Assembly (NCBI GenBank): GCA_030431335.1
Contig: JAUIJH010000032.1
Span: 1-38,603, forward strand
Length of the DNA stretch: 38,603 bases
Reading direction: 5' to 3'
Origin: Alphaproteobacteria bacterium
GTDB lineage: Bacteria; Pseudomonadota; Alphaproteobacteria; Rhizobiales; Amorphaceae
The notes below the pieces were generated by a model, which ran no database searches, was not told the DNA's origin, and worked only from the letters and a program-made list of their open reading frames with translations. Shown here in pieces: positions 32,016-38,603 of the stretch. Position 1 is the stretch's first letter; every line of letters begins with the position of its first letter. The position numbers were made by a program, and so were the translations under genes.

Positions 32016-34229
32016 TTATTCGGCGGCGAGCGGCAGCGCTTTGCCCGGCACCGTTAGGCCAACGAGCTCGGCTTTTCCATCCTGGATGTAGATGAGGCTG
32101 TCGTAGAACGGGCGGCCCGTCGGGCTTACCGGCGGCTCCGGCTCGTGCATGATCGAGATGACGATCGCGCGCGGACAGCGCTCCTTGATGAGACGGTGGA
32201 ATTCCAGCACCGCGCCCGGATCGAGCGCCGAGCAGGCTTCGTCGAGCAACAGCACGTCGGGCCGTTGCAAGACGATGCGCGCCAGCACCAGGCGCTGGCG
32301 CTGGCCGCCGGAGAAGACGCTGTTCCAAGGCTTGCCGTGGTGCAGCGCATCGCCCATGTCGCGGATGAACTTGCCCAGCCCCACTTCGGCGAGCGCGGCG
32401 GCCACCTCGACGTCGCCATAGCGTTCGCCGAAGTGCGGATAGGCGACGAGCTCCTTGAGGGTCAGGCGCGGCGGCAGGTCGGGATCCTGGCCGGCGAAGA
32501 ACATCGCCGCGCCCGTGGGTTGCACGATGTCGCCCGAGCCGTACGGCCACAGCCCGGCGATCGCCTTGAGGAGACTGCTCTTGCCCGCCCCGTTCTGACC
32601 GCGCACATAGGCCCACTGCCCGGCGCGCAGCGACAGCTTCGACACGGTGAGGAAGGGGGCCGTATCGTGGCCACGGTGGCGCAGCGCGACGTCGCGCAGC
32701 GTCAGCCCGAAGCGCGGATCCTGGGTCAGGTGCCGGAAATCGTGGACGCCGGTCTTCGTGTAGAGCGCCCGCTGGTCGTTGGCGAGCTCGACCGCCTCCG
32801 CCACCTCGTTGAGGCGGCGAGAATTGGCCTTCAAGGTGGCGATGGCAGGCATCACCTGGATGAACCACGAGCAGTCGTTGATGAGCTCCGCCGCCAGCTC
32901 GGAGGTGGCCGAGTAGGTGCGGAAGGTCATCGAGCCGGCGAGGTAGGCCGGCAGCGCCGGCATATAGGACACGAGCCGCCGCGACAGGAAGTTGTAGCCG
33001 TCGGTGAACACCTGGAAGGCGGCCGTGGTCATGTTCATGCGGTGCCAGATGCGGTCGATGGCGCGGTAGAGCTTGCCGTTGGTGCGGGCCTGCACATGCT
33101 GGCCGCCGGAGATGGCGATCTGCGAGGAGCGCGTCAGCATGTCGTTCATCTCGCCGCGCCAGGTGCCGTCGCGGGCCTGCCGCTCCAGCGTCTGGCGTTC
33201 CAGCACGCGCCCCAGCAGCCAGGCGAGCCCGGTGCCGACCGGCACGTAGACGACGATGAGGAGCGCCACCAGCAGCGCCGAGCCGTATTCGCCCGGCGTG
33301 AAGGCCAGCGCCTCGCCCACGCGCGGCCCGAAGACGCGGCCCATGAAGGCGCTCCCCTGCGCGAACCAGCGCTCCAGGAACGCGACCTCGACGGACCGCG
33401 CGATGATCGCCACCGAGATGAAATAGATCGAGGCGATCGATCCCCAGACGCCCATGGCGAGCCCGATCAGGCCCGCGAACAGGCTCTCGGTGCACTCGTC
33501 GATGCGCTGGTCGACATTGTCGGGCATGCGCCCGGCGGCGCCCGGACCGGCATCGCGGTTGCTCATCAGGCTCATGGCGATGTGGTTCTGCCCCAGCACC
33601 GCGGCGTTGAACTGGCTCTGCGTCCAGCCGCGCACCTTGCGATGCAGCGTGGTGGAGCAGAAATGGCGCACGCCGATGCCGCCGATCCGGCCGAGGTGAA
33701 TGGCGCCGAACGCCGCAACGGACGTCAGCAGCACCGCGACGGGGTCGAGCCCTTCGGGCGGCGAATGGAAGCGCACGATAGAGTTGAGGAAGTCGGCGCT
33801 GGCCGTCGCCGCCCACACGCTCGACTTGGACAGCAGCGTGGTGAGCGCGAAAATGCCGATGGTGAGCGACCAAGCCTCGACCCAGCGCTCCGACGTCCAA
33901 TAGGACAGCAGCAAGCCCCAGAACCCGCGCATGCGCGACGTCGGCGTCGCGCCGGGGCGAACCAGCGGCATGCGCAAGCGCGGATGATCGAGGCCGGCAC
34001 GCACGCTCGCCCAACCGCCCGTGAGCCCATCGCGGCCCTGCCAGCCGAGCAAGGTTTTCAGCACCGCCCCGATCTCGATTGCCCCGTGCCCGATAAAGGC
34101 AACGAAGCCCGGCGGAGCAATCAACGGGGCGCTCCGCAGCAACAGCACCGCGGCTGCGGCACTGATCAAGGCAAAAACCGTCCTCTCGCCGCGACCCATG
34201 CGGGTGCGGTCGAACGCGATACCAACCAT
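32016..34229 (-). CDS. ABC transporter with fused membrane and ATPase domains (ABC_membrane_2/SbmA-ABCD type)
   Basis: This 737-residue inner-membrane half-transporter works as a homodimer. Several hydrophobic segments occupy residues 18-420, and a cytosolic ATPase domain follows. The membrane domain resembles the ABC_membrane_2 group (SbmA/BacA, Rv1819c, ABCD): GWTQSQFNAAVLGQNHIAMS, NVDQRIDECTESLF and SWFIQVMPAIATLKANSRRL. Walker A GQNGAGKSS starts at 544, the signature FSGGQRQRL at about 639, Walker B VLLLDE at 659-664 and the switch His at 695. I use the ATG at 34229; GTG at 34238 is an alternative adding three residues. Group members mostly import hydrophilic peptides, cobalamin or antibiotics, so uptake of periplasmic glucan fragments is plausible; export cannot be excluded. 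Confidence 0.9.
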   Translation of the reverse strand: MVGIAFDRTRMGRGERTVFALISAAAAVLLLRSAPLIAPPGFVAFIGHGAIEIGAVLKTLLGWQGRDGLTGGWASVRAGLDHPRLRMPLVRPGATPTSRMRGFWGLLLSYWTSERWVEAWSLTIGIFALTTLLSKSSVWAATASADFLNSIVRFHSPPEGLDPVAVLLTSVAAFGAIHLGRIGGIGVRHFCSTTLHRKVRGWTQSQFNAAVLGQNHIAMSLMSNRDAGPGAAGRMPDNVDQRIDECTESLFAGLIGLAMGVWGSIASIYFISVAIIARSVEVAFLERWFAQGSAFMGRVFGPRVGEALAFTPGEYGSALLVALLIVVYVPVGTGLAWLLGRVLERQTLERQARDGTWRGEMNDMLTRSSQIAISGGQHVQARTNGKLYRAIDRIWHRMNMTTAAFQVFTDGYNFLSRRLVSYMPALPAYLAGSMTFRTYSATSELAAELINDCSWFIQVMPAIATLKANSRRLNEVAEAVELANDQRALYTKTGVHDFRHLTQDPRFGLTLRDVALRHRGHDTAPFLTVSKLSLRAGQWAYVRGQNGAGKSSLLKAIAGLWPYGSGDIVQPTGAAMFFAGQDPDLPPRLTLKELVAYPHFGERYGDVEVAAALAEVGLGKFIRDMGDALHHGKPWNSVFSGGQRQRLVLARIVLQRPDVLLLDEACSALDPGAVLEFHRLIKERCPRAIVISIMHEPEPPVSPTGRPFYDSLIYIQDGKAELVGLTVPGKALPLAAE

Positions 34230-34238
34230 TACCACCAC

Positions 34239-34531
34239 GACTCTTTTTAGTGCGCGTGAGGACCGGCGAGCGCCAACTCTATATTATCCCCCTTGGCCGA
34301 CGCTGTTAGCCGTCACAGTGCGTTCGTCCTATCGCAACACTATCGCCACATTCTGAAGCCGGCCAAGCATTTACCGGCTTTACAACAGAGTTAATGGCCA
34401 ACTCGCGAATGTAACTGTGTCACGCATCACACAATTTGTTGCGGAGATCCCGGGCCGTTAAACGTCTTCACTAAGTCGTTATGCTGCATCGCACAAAGAT
34501 GAGGCGTGCAGCTATTATTAGAAGGCAGAAC
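34239..34531. promoter_or_regulatory. AT-richer leader region of the transporter-glycosidase operon
   Basis: This 293-bp gap lies upstream of the minus-strand ABC-GH3-PF10091 operon and downstream of the GST gene, and is close to half AT. A minus-strand -10-like GATAAT (34283-34288) would give a leader of about 45 nt; no good -35 is visible. It also holds a hairpin AAGCCGG-N11-CCGGCTT at 34356-34380 and the CRP-like site listed separately. No coding sequence is convincing. Confidence 0.45.
34416..34431. promoter_or_regulatory. CRP-like site TGTGT-N6-TCACA
   Basis: The 16 bases TGTGTCACGCATCACA match the CRP consensus TGTGA-N6-TCACA with one mismatch. The site is about 190 bp upstream of the ABC start and about 130 bp before the -10-like element, further than usual for direct CRP activation, so a role in this operon is uncertain. 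Confidence 0.3.
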
Positions 34532-35185
34532 TTAAAATTCCACTTCGAGTTCAATGACCTCGTCCGGCTCCTCCAGCGCGGCGCTGACCCATTCCTGCAT
34601 CAGCGGCCAGTCGAACACCGTCTGGCAATAGGCGGTCAGCAGCGGCTCGAGTTCCACATCGTAGGTGCGGAAGCGCGTGCAGACCGGCGCGTACATCGCA
34701 TCGGCGATGGAGGGGGTCCCGAACAGGAAGGGGCCGCCATAAACCGTCAGGCATTCCTGCCAGATTTCCTTGATGCGCTGCACGTCGGGCCGGGCGCCGG
34801 AGAACATCTTGAAGCGCTGGTGCTGCGCCTTGATGTTCATCGGGAGTGCGGAGCGCAGATTGTAGAAGCCGGAGTGCATCTCGCCGGAGATCGCCCGGCA
34901 GTGCGCCCGCGCCACCCGCTCACGCGGCAAAAGGCCCGCCTCCGGCGCAATCTCGTTGAGGTATTCTGCTATGGCGAGAGTGTCCCACACCTCGACCCCG
35001 GCGTGGCTCAGCCGCGGCACGCGCACCGAGGGCGACAGCAGCAAAAGCTCCTGCCGCATTTCCACATCGTCGATCGGCACCGGCGCCTCGTCGAACTCGA
35101 GGCCGGCGAGCCGGCACAGGAGCCAGCCTCGCAACGACCACGACGAGTAATTTTTTGACGAAATCGTGAGTGTCGCGCGTTCCAT
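34532..35185 (-). CDS. Glutathione S-transferase family protein
   Basis: This 217-residue cytoplasmic protein has the GST architecture. The N-terminal thioredoxin-like domain contains ISSKNYSSWSLRGWLL (residues 8-23, with the candidate Ser that activates glutathione), the cis-Pro region VRVPRL near residue 54 and the WDTLAIAEYLNE segment (about 67-78, the glutathione gamma-glutamyl contact). The helical C-terminal domain follows, with FLFGTPSIADAMYAPVCTRF. The length is usual. GGGGAG precedes the ATG at 35185, and the gene is divergent from phaZ with a 97-bp gap. The substrate is not predictable; a detoxification or lyase-type role is the default. Confidence 0.9.
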   Translation of the reverse strand: MERATLTISSKNYSSWSLRGWLLCRLAGLEFDEAPVPIDDVEMRQELLLLSPSVRVPRLSHAGVEVWDTLAIAEYLNEIAPEAGLLPRERVARAHCRAISGEMHSGFYNLRSALPMNIKAQHQRFKMFSGARPDVQRIKEIWQECLTVYGGPFLFGTPSIADAMYAPVCTRFRTYDVELEPLLTAYCQTVFDWPLMQEWVSAALEEPDEVIELEVEF

Positions 35186-35214
35186 AGCGGGGCTCCCCTG
35201 CCAGTCAGGCCAGA

Positions 35215-35235
35215 ATTGTGTCGCACCGCAACAAT
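35215..35235. promoter_or_regulatory. Imperfect 21-bp palindrome in the GST-phaZ gap
   Basis: ATTGT at 35215 and ACAAT at 35231 are exact inverted arms around an 11-bp centre that also keeps two symmetric CG steps. It lies 47 bp before the phaZ start in a 97-bp divergent gap, where a regulator of PHB metabolism such as PhaR could bind. The assignment is speculative. Confidence 0.3.
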
Positions 35236-35282
35236 GGATGCACTAGCATTTTTCCAATTGGCTCAAGGGCCGAAGGACGCAC

Positions 35283-36494
35283 ATGCTGTACCAGATGTAT
35301 CAGTGGCAGGACGATTTGATGGCGCCTTGGCGCGTCTTCGCCCGCCACGCGAGATTCAACGGATTGCCCGGTCCGACCACACTGCCCGGCCATTTCAACT
35401 ACCTCGATGCGACCATGGAGATGCTGGCTCGCTTCCGCCTGTCGCATCACCGGCCGGCCTTCGGCATCGACACGGTGAAGGTCGCCGGCAAGCCCGTCGC
35501 CGTGACCGAGGAGATCGCCCTCGACCTGCCGTTCGGCAAACTTCTGCATTTCGTCAAAGACAGCGACGTTCCCCAGCCCAAGGTGCTGGTGGTGGCGCCG
35601 CTCTCGGGCCACTTCGCCACGCTCCTGCGCAGCACCTGCGCGACGCTGCTGCGCGACCACGACGTCTACATCACCGACTGGACCAACGCGCGCGACGTGC
35701 CCCTGTCGGCCGGACCCTTCGGCGTCGACGACTATACCGACTACATCGTCCGCTTTCTGGAGACGATCGGCCCGGGCGGCAACGTGCTCGCCGTCTGCCA
35801 GCCCTGCGTCCAGACGCTGGCGGCCGCCGCCGTGATGTCGGAGGCCGGCAACCCCGCCACCCCGCGCACCATGATCCTGATGGCCGGCCCCATCGACACC
35901 CGCGAAAGCCCCACCTCGGTCAACGACCTCGCCATCTCCAAGCCGCTGGAATGGTTCGACTCCAACCTGATCGCCGTCGTCCCCACCCGCTACGCGGGCG
36001 CCGGGCGGCGCGTCTACCCGGGCTTCATGCAACTGTCCGCGTTCCTGGCGATGAACATCGACCGCCACCAGAAACAGCACCGCAAACTCTACAAGCACCT
36101 GTCGCGCGGAGAGATGGACGAAGCGCAGAAGATCAAGGATTTTTACGACGAGTATTTCGCCGTTCTCGATCTCGCGGCCGAATTTTATCTCGAAACGGTG
36201 GACCGGATCTTCCAGCGCGCCGAGCTGGCGGAGGGCACCTACACCCACCGAGGCAAGCCCGTCGATCCGGGCGCCATCCGCAACACGGCCCTGCTGACGG
36301 TGGAGGGGGGCCGCGACGATATCTGCTCGCTGGGGCAGACCGCCGCGGCGCACGACCTGTGCCGCTCGCTGCGCCCGCACCTCAAGCGGCACCACCTGCA
36401 GGCCAACGTGGGGCACTACGGCGTGTTCAGCGGCCGGCGCTGGGAGGGCGAGATCTATCCGGTCGTGCGCAACATGATCCTGGCGATGGAATAG
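35283..36494 (+). CDS. phaZ: Intracellular polyhydroxybutyrate depolymerase
   Basis: This 403-residue enzyme degrades stored poly-3-hydroxybutyrate granules in the cytoplasm. It starts MLYQMYQWQDDLMAPWR, the usual N-terminus of the family, and has PLSGHFATLLRSTCATLLRDHDVYITDW before the nucleophile motif VCQPCVQ. The nucleophile is Cys172, not Ser, as in the R. eutropha PhaZ1 type (catalytic Cys-Asp-His triad). The Asp is 345 or 346 (GGRDDICS) and the His is 378 (NVGHYGVFSGRRW). No signal peptide is present. AAGGACG precedes the ATG. The gene converges on the DUF2182 gene with one base between stops. Confidence 0.95.
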   Translation: MLYQMYQWQDDLMAPWRVFARHARFNGLPGPTTLPGHFNYLDATMEMLARFRLSHHRPAFGIDTVKVAGKPVAVTEEIALDLPFGKLLHFVKDSDVPQPKVLVVAPLSGHFATLLRSTCATLLRDHDVYITDWTNARDVPLSAGPFGVDDYTDYIVRFLETIGPGGNVLAVCQPCVQTLAAAAVMSEAGNPATPRTMILMAGPIDTRESPTSVNDLAISKPLEWFDSNLIAVVPTRYAGAGRRVYPGFMQLSAFLAMNIDRHQKQHRKLYKHLSRGEMDEAQKIKDFYDEYFAVLDLAAEFYLETVDRIFQRAELAEGTYTHRGKPVDPGAIRNTALLTVEGGRDDICSLGQTAAAHDLCRSLRPHLKRHHLQANVGHYGVFSGRRWEGEIYPVVRNMILAME

Positions 36495-36495
36495 A

Positions 36496-37317
36496 TCAGC
36501 CGGCGAACAGGACGTAGGCGGCGGCGCCCAACAGCACGACCCCCACCGCCTGCGCCACCCGGTTGCCGAACGGCAGCAGCTTCTCCGCCAGGACCAGGAT
36601 CGACAGCCCCGCGATCCAGACCGCATTCATGGTGCCGCCAACGAAGAGCAGCGCCATCAGCACCCAGCAGCAGCCGAGGCAGTAGGCGCCGTGGCCCAAC
36701 CCCATGCGCACGGCGCCGCGCCGCCAGTGGTCCGCCAGGTACTGCGCCGGCGCGCGGCAGTGCTGCAGGCAAATGTGCTTCCACGGCGATAGCTGATAGA
36801 GGCCTGCCGCCGCCAGCAGCCCCGCGGACAGGGCGCGGCTGCTGCTCCACATCGCCATGCCGTGCACCAGGCCGGCCCGCTCCAGCCCCCATTGGGCAAG
36901 CACCGCAACGGCGCTGAAACCCGCCCACGCGGCGAGATAGCCGAGGAAGAACCACACGGTGGGGATCGGCGCCGCCGCCATGCGGCCCTTGCGCTGCGCG
37001 TGGCGGCTCACGCGCGCATGCAACAGCACCATCGGCGCGGCGCTGGGCGTCATCATGGCGATCATCATGATCCACCACATGAAGAACATCAGGGCCCAGT
37101 AGCCGCCGCTCCACTCCATCGCCATCGCGGGGCGCATGGGCGGCGGAAAGGACCAGGTGGTCATCGCGGCGATGCTCATGCCGGTGCCCGCCCCGCTCAT
37201 CAGGTACAGCCAGCTCAGCACCGTCAGCGCGCCGAGGCCGAGCGCCGTGATCAGCCGCTCGCGCGACAGCCCCGCCTCGATCGCGCGGGAAAGGGCGCCG
37301 GTCAGCCCCTCGCCCAT
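36496..37317 (-). CDS. DUF2182 Cys/Met-rich membrane protein
   Basis: This 273-residue inner-membrane protein has about seven hydrophobic segments. The first half is exceptionally Met- and Trp-rich (MFFMWWIMMIAMMTPSAAPM, about residues 77-96). Two Cys motifs define the family: SPWKHICLQHCRAP (177-190) and GAYCLGCCWVLM (210-221). These look like soft-metal (for example copper) ligands in the membrane, but the function of DUF2182 is not established. The ATG at 37317 follows the DUF1326 stop by seven bases, so the two proteins are made together. The pairing with DUF1326 is the main clue to function. Confidence 0.9.
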   Translation of the reverse strand: MGEGLTGALSRAIEAGLSRERLITALGLGALTVLSWLYLMSGAGTGMSIAAMTTWSFPPPMRPAMAMEWSGGYWALMFFMWWIMMIAMMTPSAAPMVLLHARVSRHAQRKGRMAAAPIPTVWFFLGYLAAWAGFSAVAVLAQWGLERAGLVHGMAMWSSSRALSAGLLAAAGLYQLSPWKHICLQHCRAPAQYLADHWRRGAVRMGLGHGAYCLGCCWVLMALLFVGGTMNAVWIAGLSILVLAEKLLPFGNRVAQAVGVVLLGAAAYVLFAG

Positions 37318-37324
37318 CGCCCGT

Positions 37325-38002
37325 TCACGATGCCATGGCGGCCGCCATCGCCGCGTCCGTCTCCTCGGCGATGATGCCGTAAGGGCCGTAGGCGGCGTAA
37401 AACAGCGCGCCGTAGCGTTTGCCGCGATCCATTTCCAGGCCGTCCCCCTTGGACACGAAGCGCGCGCTCGCCATCTCGGCGGTGCGGAACTCGAAGCCGT
37501 GGGGCAGCACGATCTGCGCGAAATGGTCGAGCCCGGTGACCGGGTTCTTGATCGGCTCCAGCGCGAACTCCACCACGCCGTCGACGACGAAGCGGCCGCG
37601 CCGGGCAGGCATGTCGCACTCGAACACGATGTCGGCGAAGATGGGGTCGAGCTCGGTCTCGATGGTGGAGGCGTAGATGTTGAACAGCGTGGTGGGCTCC
37701 TGTTCCTCGCCGGACAGGATCTTGAACAGCGCGTCCACCTGCTCGGGGGTCGCGTTCTTGTCGACGAAACCCTGGGCGGTGCCGCCGCCCTCGTGCACGG
37801 CGCCCGGCCAGCGGAAGCGCGCGCCGACCTTGAGCCCGTCGAGGCGGACGTCGCCGAAATAGCCCTCCTCGATCAGCATCGCCTCGGCGCCCTCGCACAA
37901 ATTGCCGAGCGTCGGCCGCGCGTTGAACTCGCAGGGGCACCCATAATCGCAGCTACAGCCGCCGATCTTCGGGCCTTTGATCTTCCAGTCGACGTAAGTC
38001 AT
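37325..38002 (-). CDS. DUF1326 cysteine-rich soluble protein
   Basis: This 225-residue soluble protein has no signal peptide. Its N-terminus carries GGCSCDYGCPCEFNARP (Cys16, Cys18, Cys22, Cys24) with a further Cys36, then a beta-rich body containing GVVEFALEPIKNPVTGLDHF and a C-terminus YAAYGPYGIIAEE. The CxCxxxCxC cluster suggests metal binding. The ATG at 38002 is preceded by GGAGGCC; a longer in-frame ATG at 38065 adds 21 residues that do not look coding. It is the first gene of a two-gene operon with DUF2182. No function is established; a soft-metal carrier or chaperone partnering the membrane protein is a reasonable hypothesis. Confidence 0.88.
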   Translation of the reverse strand: MTYVDWKIKGPKIGGCSCDYGCPCEFNARPTLGNLCEGAEAMLIEEGYFGDVRLDGLKVGARFRWPGAVHEGGGTAQGFVDKNATPEQVDALFKILSGEEQEPTTLFNIYASTIETELDPIFADIVFECDMPARRGRFVVDGVVEFALEPIKNPVTGLDHFAQIVLPHGFEFRTAEMASARFVSKGDGLEMDRGKRYGALFYAAYGPYGIIAEETDAAMAAAMAS

Positions 38003-38066
38003 CGCCGGCCTCCGTTGAGCGGGACACGGCACAATACTACCGAAAACACGCGGCGCGGGCCACAAC

Positions 38067-38076
38067 CGACCGGTCG
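38067..38076. repeat. 10-bp perfect palindrome upstream of the DUF1326 gene
   Basis: CGACCGGTCG lies 65 bp upstream of the DUF1326 ATG in the 232-bp gap before the pnp terminator. It could be part of an operator for the DUF1326-DUF2182 operon. A palindrome of this size can arise by chance in GC-rich DNA. The remainder of the gap shows no gene. Confidence 0.2.
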
Positions 38077-38180
38077 ATCAGGCGGCTAAACACCACTTTT
38101 AATTGATCGGGCCGCAACTGCCCAACCGCGCCGCAGAGGCGGCGACGGCTGCCGGAAAAGCCGATGGCGCGGACTGAAAC

Positions 38181-38211
38181 AAAAAAAGGCCGGGGCGAAC
38201 CCCGGCCTTTT
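38181..38211 (-). terminator. Intrinsic terminator of pnp
   Basis: An 8-bp all-GC stem, GGCCGGGG with CCCCGGCC, around a four-base loop (TTCG on the minus strand), is flanked by A-runs and T-runs. On the minus strand it is followed by seven T residues, the classical form, 24 bp after the pnp stop. The four T residues on the other side could also let it stop plus-strand transcription. Confidence 0.93.
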
Positions 38212-38234
38212 CGATTCTGCGAAACCCCGCAGCC

Positions 38235-38603
38235 TTATTCGGCGGCTTCCTTCGGGATCTCTTCGCCGCTCTCCTGGTCGACGACCTTCATGGACAGGCG
38301 GACCTTGCCGCGCTCGTCGAAGCCCATCAGCTTGACCCAGACCTTCTGGCCTTCCTTCACCACGTCGGAGGATTTCTCCGGGCGGCCGGACGTCATCTGC
38401 GAGATGTGCACCAGGCCGTCGCGCGGGCCGAAGAAGTTCACGAAGGCGCCGAAATCGACGACCTTCACCACCGTGCCCTCGTAGATCTGGCCCACTTCCG
38501 GCTCGGCGGTGATGCCCTTGATCCAGTTGAGCGCCGCGGTGATCGCCTTGCTGTCGGAGGAGGCCACCTTCACGGTGCCGTCGTCGGAGATGTCGATCTT
38601 GGC
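38235..38603 (-). CDS. pnp: Polyribonucleotide nucleotidyltransferase, C-terminal part (5' end outside window)
   Basis: This is the last 122 codons of PNPase, the phosphorolytic 3'-5' exoribonuclease of the RNA degradosome. The frame is open to the window edge. The first visible residues [13 protein letters not shown] and IKGI belong to the KH domain. The S1 RNA-binding domain follows: [28 protein letters not shown] and [19 protein letters not shown]. The acidic tail ends EIPKEAAE at TAA. The gene then runs into the intrinsic terminator. The catalytic RNase PH domains lie outside. The identification is firm. Confidence 0.95.
   Translation of the reverse strand, partial: AKIDISDDGTVKVASSDSKAITAALNWIKGITAEPEVGQIYEGTVVKVVDFGAFVNFFGPRDGLVHISQMTSGRPEKSSDVVKEGQKVWVKLMGFDERGKVRLSMKVVDQESGEEIPKEAAE

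Noticed and set aside
29769..32057. A 762-codon plus-strand frame opposite the GH3 gene
   Set aside because: Arg/Gly/His-rich translation without motifs; the opposite strand encodes a complete GH3 enzyme with catalytic residues.
32145..34250. A 701-codon plus-strand frame opposite the ABC transporter
   Set aside because: Shadow frame; Walker A, signature and Walker B motifs are on the minus strand.

Overview
The window is high-GC (roughly 68-70% by eye), densely coded DNA with GC-ending codons and many short or overlapping gene junctions. The gene content (HPPD, tripartite tricarboxylate and TRAP transporters, an intracellular PHB depolymerase, a GH186-type periplasmic glucan protein, DUF2182/DUF1326, PNPase) fits a chromosomal segment of an alphaproteobacterium, probably of the Hyphomicrobiales. 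The order-level guess is inference. I see no rRNA, tRNA, insertion sequence, prophage or CRISPR array. About 34 protein genes are supported, two of them cut by the window edges.

Layout. 1-4.4 kb: the end of hppD (tyrosine catabolism), an RTX calcium-binding protein with 13 exact nonapeptide repeats and its own low-GC promoter, a polytopic permease and a small basic protein. 4.5-13.4 kb: a long minus-strand operon of eight genes (amidohydrolase, TRAP DctP-DctQ-DctM, TctB-TctA-TctC, amidohydrolase) with a divergent IclR regulator. It pairs two unrelated receptor-dependent carboxylate transporters with two lactonase-like TIM-barrel hydrolases. 13.5-17.1 kb: a short-form 6-phosphogluconate dehydrogenase, a DUF6152/DUF6644-like membrane pair, and a Tat-exported PhoD phosphatase preceded by three 7-mers spaced 11 bp apart that read as a Pho box. 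17.2-22.2 kb: a CUT2 sugar ABC importer and an SDR dehydrogenase, converging on a SelA-like PLP enzyme. 22.4-24.7 kb: an orphan membrane-anchored TAXI-type receptor and a 6PGDH-like oxidoreductase.

24.9-34.2 kb is the most distinctive block. A plus-strand operon (Tat-exported OpgD/MdoG-type glucan protein, alpha/beta hydrolase, GH15 glucoamylase-like enzyme) converges, with a 44-bp tail overlap, on a minus-strand operon (ABC transporter with fused membrane and ATPase domains, GH3 beta-glucosidase, PF10091/GH144-like enzyme). The three glycosidases lack export signals, so I infer a system that modifies a periplasmic glucan, takes it up and dismantles it in the cytoplasm. No single gene is new; the assembled pathway is the candidate undescribed system.

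34.5-38.6 kb: a glutathione S-transferase divergent from the PHB depolymerase phaZ, a Cys/Met-rich DUF2182 membrane protein paired with a Cys-rich DUF1326 protein, and the 3' end of pnp with a clear intrinsic terminator.
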